In this document: one piece after another, positions 55,506 through 64,000 of the stretch | Layout: each line of letters begins with the position of its first letter | Numbering within the stretch: position 1 is the first letter of the stretch | Made by a program: the position numbers and the translations under genes | Notes under the pieces: generated by a model | Told to the model about the DNA's origin: nothing | Seen by the model: the letters and a program-made list of their open reading frames with translations, nothing else | Database searches by the model: none | Source: Acinetobacter pseudolwoffii | GTDB lineage: Bacteria; Pseudomonadota; Gammaproteobacteria; Pseudomonadales; Moraxellaceae | Assembly (NCBI RefSeq): GCF_002803605.1 | Contig: NZ_PHRG01000001.1 | Coordinates: 570,819-634,818, forward strand | DNA length: 64,000 nucleotides | Direction: 5' to 3'

Positions 55506-55611
55506 TTTATAACGAGTTACAGAATTAACCTTTAGTCGTCTAACATTCAGATTTTGAGTGTTTTAGACTGATTAAAACTTATTTAATCAAACAATAAACA
55601 GGTGACACACC

Positions 55612-57393
55612 ATGCCAATTTATAACGCGCCACTTGCCGATATGAAATTCATCCTCAACGATGTCTTTAATGCAGAACAATTCTGGCAAGCCAATGAAAA
55701 TTTAGCGCACCTCGATGCTGCAACAGCAGAAGCCATTCTGGAAGAAATGGCGAAATTTGCGCAAAACGTGACCCTGCCACTCAACCGTAGCGGTGATGAA
55801 GAAGGCGCAAAATATGAAAATGGCAATGTGACTACCCCTGCTGGCTTTAAAGAAGCCTTTAAACAATATGCCGAAGGCGGCTGGATCGGGCTGGGCGCAG
55901 ATACCGAATGGGGCGGCCAGGAAATGCCGAAAATGCTAACGGTACTTTCTGATGAAATGCTGTTTGCCACCAACCCGTCTTTCATGCTGTATCCGCTGCT
56001 GTCTGTCGGTGCAGGTATGGCCTTAAATAGCTATGCTTCACAAGCGCAAAAAGAAACCTATTTACCTAAAATTTATTCGGGTGAATGGTCGGGCACCATG
56101 TGCTTAACCGAGCCACATGCCGGTACTGATCTGGGGATTATCAAGACTAAAGCTGAACGCAATGAGGATGGTAGCTATAGCATCACCGGCACCAAGATTT
56201 TCATCACTGGTGGTGACCACGACCTGGCGGAAAACATCATTCATTTAGTTCTGGCCAAAACACCAGATGCACCTGCGGGTTCACGTGGTATTTCCCTGTT
56301 CATCGTACCGAAATTCCTGGTCAATGAAGATGGTTCTGTTGGCGAACGCAATCCTGTAGGGCCAGGTTCTATCGAACACAAAATGGGCATTAAAGCTTCT
56401 GCGACCTGTGTCATGAATTTTGACGGTGCCAAAGGTTATCTGGTGGGTAAAGAAAACGAAGGTCTGGCGGCGATGTTCGTGATGATGAACTACGAACGTC
56501 TGTCGATGGGTATCCAAGGCCTAGGTGCTTCTGAATTCGCTTATCAAAACGCTGCGCAATATGCCACAGACCGTTTACAAGGTCGCAGCGCGGCTGGCGT
56601 TCAGTCGCCAAGCAAACCTGCGGATAGCATTCTGGTGCATGGTGATGTACGCCGTATGCTGCTGAATGTACGTGCCAATAACGAAGCTTCGCGTGCCTTT
56701 GCAGTTTATGTAGGTCAGCAACTGGATATCACCAAATTCTCTACTGATCCTGAAGCGGTGAAAAAAGCCAATGACCGCGTTGCGCTATTAACACCAATCG
56801 CAAAAGCCTATTTAACCGATACTGCCTTCCAGGCAACATTAGATGCGCAAATGGTGTTTGGTGGTCATGGCTATATCCGTGAATGGGGCGTGGAACAATG
56901 TATCCGTGACCTGCGTATTTCCCAGATCTATGAAGGCACCAACGGCGTACAGTCACAAGATTTAATCGGTCGTAAAACCATTAAATGTGGCGGTGAATAT
57001 ATCTCTGAATATATCTCTGAAATCCGTGACTTTGCCAACAGTCTGGATGCAGACCTAAACTTCATTAAAGACGCCACTTTGGATGCAGCAACTGAAGTCG
57101 AATCGGTGACTCAGTTTATTCTGGAAGCAGCAAGAGAAAGTCATGATTTCCCGAACTCGACCGCGGTCGACTATCTGCACGCTGTCGGTCTGCTCAGCTT
57201 CTCGTATATGTTCGCACGTATTGCCAATGCTGCGAAAAATAAAGAAGGCGAGTTCTATCAAAACAAACTGGCTTTGGCGAATTATTTTGTGCAACGCATT
57301 CTGCCTGAGCTGGCTCTACGCATCACCAAAGTAAAATCAGGTTCTGACCTGATCATGAACTTCTCTGAAGATTACTTCACGACTCAAGCTTAA
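55612..57393 (+). CDS. Acyl-CoA dehydrogenase, second paralogue
   Basis: A 593-residue enzyme of the same class as its upstream neighbour, with the same N-terminus style (MPIYNAPLADMKFILNDVFN against MPQYKAPLRDMQFVLHELLN). It shows MCLTEPHAGTDLG, ITGGDHDLAENIIH and the catalytic-Glu loop YEGTNGVQSQDLIGRK. Relative to the first enzyme the loop reads TNG instead of TTE. There is a perfect 12-base tandem duplication (56995-57006 and 57007-57018) giving EYISEYIS. The pair is probably an old duplication with divided substrate range. A terminator follows. Confidence 0.93.
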   Translation: MPIYNAPLADMKFILNDVFNAEQFWQANENLAHLDAATAEAILEEMAKFAQNVTLPLNRSGDEEGAKYENGNVTTPAGFKEAFKQYAEGGWIGLGADTEWGGQEMPKMLTVLSDEMLFATNPSFMLYPLLSVGAGMALNSYASQAQKETYLPKIYSGEWSGTMCLTEPHAGTDLGIIKTKAERNEDGSYSITGTKIFITGGDHDLAENIIHLVLAKTPDAPAGSRGISLFIVPKFLVNEDGSVGERNPVGPGSIEHKMGIKASATCVMNFDGAKGYLVGKENEGLAAMFVMMNYERLSMGIQGLGASEFAYQNAAQYATDRLQGRSAAGVQSPSKPADSILVHGDVRRMLLNVRANNEASRAFAVYVGQQLDITKFSTDPEAVKKANDRVALLTPIAKAYLTDTAFQATLDAQMVFGGHGYIREWGVEQCIRDLRISQIYEGTNGVQSQDLIGRKTIKCGGEYISEYISEIRDFANSLDADLNFIKDATLDAATEVESVTQFILEAARESHDFPNSTAVDYLHAVGLLSFSYMFARIANAAKNKEGEFYQNKLALANYFVQRILPELALRITKVKSGSDLIMNFSEDYFTTQA

Positions 57394-57410
57394 GCTGAAA
57401 CAGCCATAAT

Positions 57411-57440
57411 CAAAAACGCCTGCTTGATGCAGGCGTTTTT
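57411..57440 (+). terminator. Terminator of the second acyl-CoA dehydrogenase gene
   Basis: AAAAACGCCTGC and GCAGGCGTTTTT pair around TTGAT, with a T-run. Confidence 0.92.
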
Positions 57441-57455
57441 ATTACAATTCGAAAC

Positions 57456-57662
57456 TTAAACTTTCTGAATCATTAAAGAATCCGGTTGATTATTGCTTTT
57501 CGGATTCAGATGTTTATTCACAATTTTGATATTCCCCTCTGACTCTAAAGACTCGCAGAGTTCCACCACCTTTTGCATATCTTCAGCCTTAATGCCTACG
57601 CCGAGGATTAATTTTTTTCCGGCTTCTAATTGGTCAATTTTTGTTTGAATTTTATCTAACAC
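57456..57662 (-). CDS. Small unknown cytoplasmic protein
   Basis: A 68-residue protein. A short N-terminal helix (MLDKIQTKIDQLEAGKKL) is followed by an alternating strand-helix stretch (ILGVGIKAEDMQKVVELCESLES) and a polar tail ending SLMIQKV. There is no signal peptide. I recognise no family. A ribosome site (AGGAG, read on the minus strand) lies before the ATG and codon use looks coding, so I consider it a real gene. It is convergent with the acyl-CoA dehydrogenase genes. Confidence 0.65.
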   Translation of the reverse strand: MLDKIQTKIDQLEAGKKLILGVGIKAEDMQKVVELCESLESEGNIKIVNKHLNPKSNNQPDSLMIQKV

Positions 57663-57835
57663 TTTTTTCTCCTATTTATTCAATGTACCACCCATACAAT
57701 ATAGCAATTTAGTCTAAAAAAAGCGCAAAAGTTCAAATAATTTAATCTTTATTTTTCATCCAATCATTCTGTGCATAATTTTTGCAGGTTATTCTCTAAG
57801 TATCGTTTATATCAAATAAAAATCAGGAAGATCTT

Positions 57836-58333
57836 ATGCCGAAACCCCATCCCAAAGTTGAAAAACTTGAAGCCCTCCTCGACCGTTTTGGTAATCTTGC
57901 TGTAGAAAGTTTTCATTATATTGCCCTGTTTGTAATTGGCTGTATGGTGATCTGGTCTGCCGGTCATACCGTCGTCGACATTCTAACCGTTAAACAGTTC
58001 GCCACCATTGACGATATTCTTTTACTGTTCATCTATCTCGAACTCGGTGCCATGGTTGGGATCTATTTTAAAACCAATCATATGCCGGTACGCTTCCTGA
58101 TTTATATTGCCATTACCGCACTGACCCGCTTGCTCATTGCGGACATTCAGCACACGCATAAAGCCAGTATGGATCTGGTGATTATTACCGGTTCGATCCT
58201 GATTATGGCATTTGCCATTTTAGTGGTGCGCTATGCGTCATGGACCTACCCATCGGTGATTCGTGACAAACACAGCGAGAAACCAGTGCCACAAGGCAAA
58301 ACGCCTCGTCCGGAAGATGATGAGTTGGCTTGA
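57836..58333 (+). CDS. PsiE family membrane protein
   Basis: A 165-residue inner membrane protein with four hydrophobic helices (~25-45, 60-82, 88-105, 115-135). The family segment ELGAMVGIYFKTNHMPVRFL is present, with its conserved Glu and His. The C-terminus is a polar Pro/Lys/Glu tail. PsiE was named for phosphate-starvation induction in E. coli; its function is unknown. GGAAG lies before the ATG. It is convergent with the RcnB-like gene, sharing a terminator. Confidence 0.88.
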   Translation: MPKPHPKVEKLEALLDRFGNLAVESFHYIALFVIGCMVIWSAGHTVVDILTVKQFATIDDILLLFIYLELGAMVGIYFKTNHMPVRFLIYIAITALTRLLIADIQHTHKASMDLVIITGSILIMAFAILVVRYASWTYPSVIRDKHSEKPVPQGKTPRPEDDELA

Positions 58334-58336
58334 TAT

Positions 58337-58368
58337 AAAAAATCCCCCTTGAATAAAGGGGGATTTTT
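58337..58368. terminator. Bidirectional terminator after psiE
   Basis: AAAAATCCCCCTT and AAGGGGGATTTTT with a short loop; A and T runs on both sides serve both convergent genes. Confidence 0.88.
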
Positions 58369-58371
58369 AAC

Positions 58372-58827
58372 TTAACGATTCGGCACCAGCACATAACGTC
58401 CATTTTCATAAATCCAGTAACTGCCACGCGGTGGTGCAGGTAAGCCCAGACGCTGCCAGTCACTGATAACGCTATATCTTGAACTTTCAATTCGAGCCAC
58501 ATTCGGATCGCCATTCACCCAGCTATAGCTATTGGAATTTTGATAAATCGTGGTCGGTGCCTGATACTGGATATTGAGACCACTTTGACTTTGAGCCGGC
58601 GGATAACCCCAATGGGTCGGTCGTTGCGGGTAATGTGGTCTAGGTGGCATCGGACGCTGCGGATAAGAGTGCCGTGGTGGATCATAAGAGCGTGATGGTG
58701 CAGCGCGGTAATTCGGCTTAGAACGTTCAACCCCTGTATATCCGCCCCAAGCGTTTCCGGCCATCGTCTGTGCAGAAGCCCCCAATAGCAATGCAGCAAA
58801 TATTGCACTCAATAACACTATTTTCAT
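58372..58827 (-). CDS. RcnB-like periplasmic protein
   Basis: A 151-residue secreted protein. The signal peptide is MKIVLLSAIFAALLLGASAQTMA. A Pro/Tyr/Arg/His-rich low-complexity stretch (~35-80: repeated PxRP(H/T)YPQRP-type units) follows. The C-terminus reads VISDWQRLGLPAPPRGSYW and YENGRYVLVPNR, matching the RcnB domain pattern of GLPAPPxGxxW then a YVLV strand. RcnB in E. coli is a periplasmic modulator of nickel/cobalt homeostasis; many relatives are uncharacterised. No rcnA or metal exporter is adjacent here. Confidence 0.75.
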   Translation of the reverse strand: MKIVLLSAIFAALLLGASAQTMAGNAWGGYTGVERSKPNYRAAPSRSYDPPRHSYPQRPMPPRPHYPQRPTHWGYPPAQSQSGLNIQYQAPTTIYQNSNSYSWVNGDPNVARIESSRYSVISDWQRLGLPAPPRGSYWIYENGRYVLVPNR

Positions 58828-59006
58828 TTGGGCTTCCTCTCAATCACTCGTTTATATTTTAAACAAAATAAATGCAGAAAATATGAATACGCTTACTGAC
58901 CCTGCAATTTTTTGTAATGTGCCTGCGTATTTTCAATCTAGCAGGCCCATCGGCAGGCGACTGCTTTATGCTAAAATCACTTTTTTAATGTTTCGAGTTG
59001 AATACT

Positions 59007-59459
59007 GTGTCTGATTTAAATTTCGATCGTTTACATGAATATTTTTCTAAAGTGCCGAGTGTTCAAAAAGAACGGATTGATAGCTATGGTTCAGATGGTA
59101 AACAGGCATGGTGGTTTAAATTTCAGATCAATGTAGATCATCCGTTGGCTTGGCAGACCGTACAGGAACTAGGTCATGTCCTGAATTATATTTCTAAAAA
59201 TGAACGTCTTCCGACTCAGTTCCTGCCAGTATCGCCACCACCGTATATGAATGGTGTCGCCAAAGATTTCTTGTCTTGGGTGATTCAATGTAATCATGCC
59301 AATTTCCCGCCAGATGTAGTCTGTGACTGGCTAGAAGCGCGTTTACCCAATCCGGTCGACCATGAAGAGCAATGGAAAATTAAAACGGATCTTGCTGAAC
59401 TTGAAGCATTGTCCGATAAAGAACTGGATGAACTGGTTCCACCGAATCCGGAGCCTTAA
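59007..59459 (+). CDS. Small unknown cytoplasmic protein
   Basis: About 150 residues, starting from a GTG at 59007 that gives MSDLNFDRLHEYF; a TTG at 58998 adds three residues. It is an all-soluble acidic protein with many Trp residues (QAWWFKFQINVDHPLAWQ), a PVSPPPYMNG loop and a C-terminal Glu/Asp helix ending in VPPNPEP. I recognise no family or motif. It appears monocistronic, followed directly by a palindromic repeat. Confidence 0.7.
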   Translation: MSDLNFDRLHEYFSKVPSVQKERIDSYGSDGKQAWWFKFQINVDHPLAWQTVQELGHVLNYISKNERLPTQFLPVSPPPYMNGVAKDFLSWVIQCNHANFPPDVVCDWLEARLPNPVDHEEQWKIKTDLAELEALSDKELDELVPPNPEP

Positions 59460-59533
59460 AAAATCCCTCCTACCCTCCCTTTAAAAAAGGGAGGTAAAGT
59501 CCCTCTTTTCAAAAGAGGGATTTAGGGAGATTA
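59460..59533. repeat. Palindromic repeat copy e in a convergent gap
   Basis: Two hairpins lie in tandem: CCTCCCTTT with AAAGGGAGG and TCCCTCTTTT with AAAAGAGGGA, followed by TTTAGGGAGATT. They resemble the copies at 8.5, 14.3 and 25.3 kb. They occupy most of the gap between the small unknown gene and the phospholipase D family gene. Confidence 0.6.
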
Positions 59534-59542
59534 TTAGAGATG

Positions 59543-61006
59543 CTAAAACGTCGACCAGCCGCTCCATTCCATAAAGCGGTACAGCCAATATTTAGACCAT
59601 GAATTGTCTTCATATTGTCTATAGTCCACACTCATCACACGGCCATTCAGATTTGACCATGCACCATCAAAATATTGTTGGGCATCTTTAAACACTTCTG
59701 CCTGATGCTGACCCAGCACGCGCATATTGGTTTCCAGATTATAGTTTTTCAGATTGCGTGCGGTGAAATTGGCCGAGCCTAAAATCATTTCAGCCTGCTG
59801 AGCATTACGCTTCATCAATATTTTGCTATGACATTGCTCACCCTGGGTATTGCACCAGCGTACATCAATGCCTGCCTTGTGCAGTTCCGAAGCCACCTGT
59901 CGGTTTGGAATCCCGTTTTTCTCACGGCCAAAGGCATCTTTATTGGGATCGAGTAAAACCCGAACCTTAACCCCGCGTTCATGCGCCGCAATCAGACTTT
60001 TAATAATCTTGCGCTCGGACAGATAAAACATGGCCAGATCAATCTGTTCATTTTCTTTCGCCGTCTGAATCAGATTTAAAGTCGCATCATAAATGGCTTT
60101 TTCCGTCAGTACCTGAACTTGTGGCTGGGTATTTTCTGCCTGAAAATCGCCCGCGATAATGGCTGGCATATTGGCCTGTGACATGATGCCGACCGATTGT
60201 TCTGTTCTCAGAATATCCACGGCTGTGGTTCCCCAGACCAATAAACCGATATTGGAATGCCGCGAACTCCCATCATGCGGATTCATGGAGGTGACCAGCG
60301 CTTTCCAGCCCTGATCGGTGTCTACCACCAAAGTTTTACGATGATTGGCTTTAAAGTTAAATAAATCAAAATAACTGCGCAGGGTAATTTTTTCTGGGCC
60401 AAATGGATTCGGTAACCAGCCTTTTTCCGGATTATTACCAATGCCCTGGCAACATAAATACCAGAACCCCGACCAGCTCGGATTGGACGCCCGCAAAGGG
60501 ATCAGATTGGTTTCAATCACATCGATACCATGCTGACGTAACTTGCGATACTGCTCGGACTGAATTCCGCCATAGACTGAATTGATCGGATCGGTAATGA
60601 ACTTGATTTCAACTTGCGGTTGCAACAGGCGTTTACTGATTAAGGCATCGCTCAACTGTTGACTCAATGCCTGATGTTCCTGTGTCGAGGCACCGGTTTG
60701 CTGATTAAATAAAAACAGATCCAGTACAATCAGTGATTTGGCCTCTTCAATCATCTTCAGCATTTCATTAAAAATACGATGATCTAAGTGCTGTTTTCCT
60801 TCGGCATCCAGATAAGTCCGATCGGCCAGAAACTTGACTTCGGCATGGCGCAGCTTGCCGGTGTAATTCAGACCTTCTGGTAAAGGCTTATAAGTATGAT
60901 AAACAGCAGATGCCAGATAACTGACCGCCAGTAGACTGATAATCAATGCCGCATAACGGCGATTTGACCAGTTCAGTTTATTGTGAATTCGTTGAAAGAT
61001 ACGCAT
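59543..61006 (-). CDS. Phospholipase D superfamily protein (cardiolipin synthase-like)
   Basis: A 487-residue membrane-anchored protein. One N-terminal transmembrane helix (~18-36) is followed by two PLD half-domains. The HKD motifs are seen as NHRKTLVVD with its downstream region (~225-250) and QCHSKILM with LGSANFT (~395-420). Two HKD sites form one active centre that transfers or hydrolyses phosphodiesters. Size and anchor fit cardiolipin synthase (ClsA/ClsB type), but the long N-terminal half and the cysteine pair (YLCCQG) differ from the classical ones, so another PLD-type role is possible. Confidence 0.82.
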   Translation of the reverse strand: MRIFQRIHNKLNWSNRRYAALIISLLAVSYLASAVYHTYKPLPEGLNYTGKLRHAEVKFLADRTYLDAEGKQHLDHRIFNEMLKMIEEAKSLIVLDLFLFNQQTGASTQEHQALSQQLSDALISKRLLQPQVEIKFITDPINSVYGGIQSEQYRKLRQHGIDVIETNLIPLRASNPSWSGFWYLCCQGIGNNPEKGWLPNPFGPEKITLRSYFDLFNFKANHRKTLVVDTDQGWKALVTSMNPHDGSSRHSNIGLLVWGTTAVDILRTEQSVGIMSQANMPAIIAGDFQAENTQPQVQVLTEKAIYDATLNLIQTAKENEQIDLAMFYLSERKIIKSLIAAHERGVKVRVLLDPNKDAFGREKNGIPNRQVASELHKAGIDVRWCNTQGEQCHSKILMKRNAQQAEMILGSANFTARNLKNYNLETNMRVLGQHQAEVFKDAQQYFDGAWSNLNGRVMSVDYRQYEDNSWSKYWLYRFMEWSGWSTF

Positions 61007-61008
61007 AA

Positions 61009-61034
61009 GAAAAAACCTAACCCAATATGCTCAG
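61009..61034 (-). terminator. Terminator of znuD
   Basis: AAAACCTA and TAGGTTTT pair around a ~10-base loop on the minus strand, followed by TTC. It lies before the start of the phospholipase D family gene. Confidence 0.55.
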
Positions 61035-61111
61035 GCTAGGTTTTATCAGATGATTTTTCAAGTCAATTTCAGTGACATCTCTTTGATTTGGTCAGTTATT
61101 TCATCACTACT

Positions 61112-63241
61112 TTAGAAATCATACTGCACACCGACGCTAAAGTTACGACCGACTTGCGGAATATTCGACAGGAATGAAGTATGGGAATAGACCTGATCAT
61201 CGAGCAGGTTATTGGCCTTGAAATACACCCGATAAGCATTTTTATCTGCAAGGGTATTGGTATAGCTTAAGCCCACATTGACCATGTTGTAGCCTTGGGT
61301 TTCCTCTTCATAGCTGGCAATCTTGTCCTGATTGAAGACATGATAATATTCAGCCAGACCTGACCAGCCATCGGCAAAATCTGCTTCCACTTTGCTGCCT
61401 AAGCGACCGGCAGGAATACGTGGTGCATTCTCAGCTTCAATTTTGCCACGCACATAATCGCCAAAGACACTCAGCTTGTACATATCATTGATCTGATAAC
61501 CGGCTTGAGCCTCAGTGCCATAGAATCTGGCCTGGTCTTGGGTATATTGCACGCCGCGCAAATTACCTTTCTGCGCTACCGTTTCGCCATAAATATAATC
61601 ATCAAACCAGTTGTGATAGACATGCACATGGTAATCCAGTTTATCCCCTGCATAGTGCAGACCTAATTCAAGATTATTTGACCTTTCTTTATCAAGATCA
61701 GGATTCCCCACTTCATAGGTATTGGTCGCAAAATGCAGACCATCAGCATACAGCTCTTGCGCTAGAGGCAAACGCTGTTGATGTGATCCCACTACAGACA
61801 GTTTGTAATTCGGTGCAAACTCCCAATTCGCAGCGGCAGAGGCAGAAACACCCGTACCGGAATAATCTTTTTGCTCCGAATCCACTTTTACTTTTTGATG
61901 ATCGACACGTGCTCCAAGTTCAACATGAACATCGCCGAACTGCTTATGTTCTAAAGCAAAAAGGCTGTATTTTTGGGTTTTGGTATCTGCCATCAACACA
62001 TCATGATTATGATCCGCATGCTCACTATGATCGTGTTCATGTCCTTCATGATCGTGTTCTGCATGACTATGCGATTCTGGAGCCGATAAATTAATTTTCT
62101 GCTGTGAAAGCTGGGTGCCAATGACACCTTCCCAACCTGCAACAGGAACATGCACCAGTTCTAGACGTGCATCATAACCCTTACTTTTAAAGTTGCTGAT
62201 GACTGCATTTTCTTCCAGTTCATCATGTTCATAATCGGTAAAGCTGGCATACGCACGCAACTTGTCAAAACCGGCAAAAGGTTGTTCTAGCTCGGTACGA
62301 ACATCATAACGCTCAGAGTTTAAATCTACCCACGGCCCCGCTGTTTCTTCATGATCATGCTCATCTTCGCCCGGTTTTGGACAGTGAAAATGGTCGCCAT
62401 GAATTTCACAGCCATGATATTCATGGCTATGGCCGGGCAAGCCATACTGATCCTGACGATTGCTATAAGACAAACCAACAAAACCACGGTCATGAATCCA
62501 TGAACCGCCAATATTCACCGTTTGTCCTTCTACAAAGGTATTGTCTACACGGCGGGCTTTTTCTAATTCATCATCATGATGCTCAACCCAATAATCCGGG
62601 GCAATATAATCATTGGCTTTACGCTTTGAACCCTCTACACGTAAGGCGAAGTTCTCACCAATTCCTGCAGTGATACCCGCACTTGCCAGTTTTTCATCAC
62701 TGCCCGTGTTATAGCGTAGACCTGCTGTACCTTCCAGACCATCTTCAGGCATTTGCGTTGGAATTTTTTGATCGGTGACATTGACCAGACCACCTACTGT
62801 CCCTGCACCATAGAGCAAAGTAGATGGTCCACGAATCACTTCCACCTGTTTCGCTAAAATTGGATCGACTGTTACGGCATGGTCTGGAGATAGCGTAGAG
62901 ACATCAGCCGTTTCTGAAGCATGTTGCAAGACTTTGACACGTGGCCCATCTTGACCACGAATCACCGGACGGCTGGCCCCCGTACCAAACTGGTTAGAAT
63001 ATACGCCCAGTTCATCTGCCAATGCATCTCCAATGGTGGTTGCACGTTCAGACAAGGCTTTCTGATCTACAACATGATCCGCTACCGCAAAGTCCGCTGC
63101 AGTCTGCACCAGTGGATGAGCTTGCACCTGAATGGTGTCCATGGTCTGCACGGGAATGGAAGATGAGGTCTGTTCTGCAAAAACTGTAGGGGCAGCTACA
63201 GCAAAAATTGAAAGTGTTATTAGATTCTTAGGGAAGGACAT
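61112..63241 (-). CDS. znuD: ZnuD-like TonB-dependent zinc receptor
   Basis: A 709-residue outer membrane receptor. The signal peptide ends TVFA. A TonB box DTIQVQA lies at ~35-41. The plug domain has RPVIRGQDGPRVKVLQ and EVIRGPSTLLYGAGTVGG, and the barrel ends in ...GVQYDF. Two extracellular loops are dense in His, Asp and Glu: ~271-297 (with two cysteines) and ~391-413, the zinc-capturing features of neisserial and Acinetobacter ZnuD. It should import zinc under starvation, when Zur releases its promoter. A Zur-like dyad lies 30 bases before the ATG. Confidence 0.92.
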   Translation of the reverse strand: MSFPKNLITLSIFAVAAPTVFAEQTSSSIPVQTMDTIQVQAHPLVQTAADFAVADHVVDQKALSERATTIGDALADELGVYSNQFGTGASRPVIRGQDGPRVKVLQHASETADVSTLSPDHAVTVDPILAKQVEVIRGPSTLLYGAGTVGGLVNVTDQKIPTQMPEDGLEGTAGLRYNTGSDEKLASAGITAGIGENFALRVEGSKRKANDYIAPDYWVEHHDDELEKARRVDNTFVEGQTVNIGGSWIHDRGFVGLSYSNRQDQYGLPGHSHEYHGCEIHGDHFHCPKPGEDEHDHEETAGPWVDLNSERYDVRTELEQPFAGFDKLRAYASFTDYEHDELEENAVISNFKSKGYDARLELVHVPVAGWEGVIGTQLSQQKINLSAPESHSHAEHDHEGHEHDHSEHADHNHDVLMADTKTQKYSLFALEHKQFGDVHVELGARVDHQKVKVDSEQKDYSGTGVSASAAANWEFAPNYKLSVVGSHQQRLPLAQELYADGLHFATNTYEVGNPDLDKERSNNLELGLHYAGDKLDYHVHVYHNWFDDYIYGETVAQKGNLRGVQYTQDQARFYGTEAQAGYQINDMYKLSVFGDYVRGKIEAENAPRIPAGRLGSKVEADFADGWSGLAEYYHVFNQDKIASYEEETQGYNMVNVGLSYTNTLADKNAYRVYFKANNLLDDQVYSHTSFLSNIPQVGRNFSVGVQYDF

Positions 63242-63271
63242 GACTGAAGCTCAAATTCACCATTTTGGATG

Positions 63272-63290
63272 AATGTTATAATATAACATT
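63272..63290 (-). promoter_or_regulatory. Zur box of znuD
   Basis: A perfect 19-base dyad: AATGTTATA, central A, TATAACATT. With the flanks it reads close to GAAATGTTATAATATAACATTTC, the known gammaproteobacterial Zur consensus. It sits 30-50 bases before the znuD start codon and ~90 bases from the divergent gene. Confidence 0.85.
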
Positions 63291-63378
63291 TCATTGTTTT
63301 TGCAATCCTTTACGATAATCCTTCGCATATTTTATTAAAATGTGTTTTCTGGTTATTTTCATCTTTAAAAAAACTTTT

Positions 63379-64000
63379 ATGCCCTTTACCCTGTCTCATG
63401 CTGTACTTGCGCCACCTCTTTCACGTTTAAGCGGAAACCGGCTTCCGATTGCTGCATTGGCGATTGGCTGTATGGTGCCCGATTTACATCGTCTGTTTAG
63501 TTCCAGCAATTCGAATGTTACGCATTTATGGTCCTCGCTGATTCATCCAGACCTGTGGATCGGGTTGGGCTTTTGTGCAATCTGGTATGCTCTATATCGG
63601 CCAGCCATTTACCGCTTTGTCGGAATTCAGCATGATCTAAATATTCACACTCTCATTTCAGCATTCAAGTTTTTTCTGGCAGTTTGTCTGGCGGTGATCA
63701 TCGGTACTGCCACGCATTTAATCTGGGATGGTTTGACTCATGTAGACTTTCGTACTTTTGCTTTTCATGATTTTCTAGCACGACCATTTCAGCTTTTTGG
63801 ACACAGTTATCCGCTGCATCGAATTTTACAAATCGGCACTTCCTTTCTGGCCTTACCGTTTATGCTGTGGATGAGCGTGCATTACTATAAAAAACATCAG
63901 CAATATCTGGCAGTGAACCTGAAAATCAAAGCTTATGCCTGCGGATTATTGCTGTTTTCGATATTCACTGGCCTATTTTCAGTCTGGGATTATGCACGTT
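63379..64000 (+). CDS. DUF4184-like membrane protein, 5' part only
   Basis: An open frame of 207 codons that runs off the window end; the stop is not seen. It starts MPFTLSHAVLAPPLSRLSG and continues with at least five hydrophobic segments, with conserved-looking His/Asp motifs (SHAV, MVPDLHRLF, THLIWDGLTHVDF, FGHSYPLHR) characteristic of the metal-dependent hydrolase-like DUF4184 and YdjM-type membrane proteins. The His/Asp pattern suggests a metal site in the membrane, but no activity is established. It is divergent from znuD; the Zur dyad lies ~90 bases upstream and could also touch its promoter. Confidence 0.8.
   Translation, partial: MPFTLSHAVLAPPLSRLSGNRLPIAALAIGCMVPDLHRLFSSSNSNVTHLWSSLIHPDLWIGLGFCAIWYALYRPAIYRFVGIQHDLNIHTLISAFKFFLAVCLAVIIGTATHLIWDGLTHVDFRTFAFHDFLARPFQLFGHSYPLHRILQIGTSFLALPFMLWMSVHYYKKHQQYLAVNLKIKAYACGLLLFSIFTGLFSVWDYAR

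Overview
The window looks like chromosomal DNA of an Acinetobacter species, probably not A. baumannii itself. The reasons are the GigA/GigB-type stress genes, a BaeSR pair whose regulator reads like Acinetobacter BaeR, an unlinked gspE, a trpF-trpB pair, a short AccA, and the moderate-to-low GC content with Acinetobacter-style codon use. It is mostly core genome. I see no prophage, insertion sequence, CRISPR array, tRNA or integron.

Layout. 1-452: a leftward promoter with rRNA-operon character and its leader, which leaves the window. 0.5-5.1 kb: MlaA, GigA phosphatase, GigB anti-sigma antagonist, a nitrilase-family amidase, Ohr and a small secreted protein. 5.1-11.2 kb: GspE, an unknown protein paired with an MscS channel, and a very large DUF2339 membrane protein. 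11.4-19.6 kb: polA, then the leftward cluster ppx-accA-tilS-proC-yggT. 19.8-22.4 kb: trxA, rho and an alanine-rich lipoprotein. 22.5-34.1 kb: the translation cluster thrS-infC / rpmI-rplT / pheS-pheT-ihfA, interrupted by unrelated genes (YqaA-like, YfcG, Hsp20, two unknown membrane proteins). 34.3-40.6 kb: a PLP fold-III enzyme with an aldonolactone oxidase, an acyl-CoA synthetase, and trpF-trpB. 40.7-43.5 kb: cobalamin riboswitch, BtuB-like receptor and cob(I)alamin adenosyltransferase. 43.6-50.1 kb: phosphodiesterase, fatty acid desaturase, SelO, and an unrecognised outer membrane protein with an unrecognised lipoprotein. 50.2-53.3 kb: BaeSR and a divergent His-rich repeat lipoprotein. 53.6-57.4 kb: two acyl-CoA dehydrogenases. 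57.4-64.0 kb: small unknown genes, PsiE, an RcnB-like protein, a phospholipase D family protein, a ZnuD-like zinc receptor behind a Zur box, and the start of a DUF4184-like membrane protein cut by the window edge.

Common themes are envelope and stress homeostasis (MlaA, GigAB, Ohr, BaeSR, MscS, Hsp20), metal or cofactor scavenging (BtuB, ZnuD, a candidate Fur-site gene, the RcnB-like protein) and lipid metabolism (accA, acyl-CoA synthetase, desaturase, two dehydrogenases). The most notable sequence-level signals are: an AUU start for infC 5 bases after the thrS stop; a heat-shock-type promoter with a Shine-Dalgarno-masking leader before hsp20; a similar masking hairpin before ohr; a dispersed palindromic repeat family placed mainly between convergent genes; a perfect 19-base Zur-like dyad; 11-base-spaced direct repeats next to baeS; and several lineage-type proteins with no function I can name. 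I found no convincing wholly new multi-gene system. The best candidates for new biology are the 47.6-50.1 kb pair, the 52.7 kb repeat lipoprotein and the DUF432-like/MscS pair.
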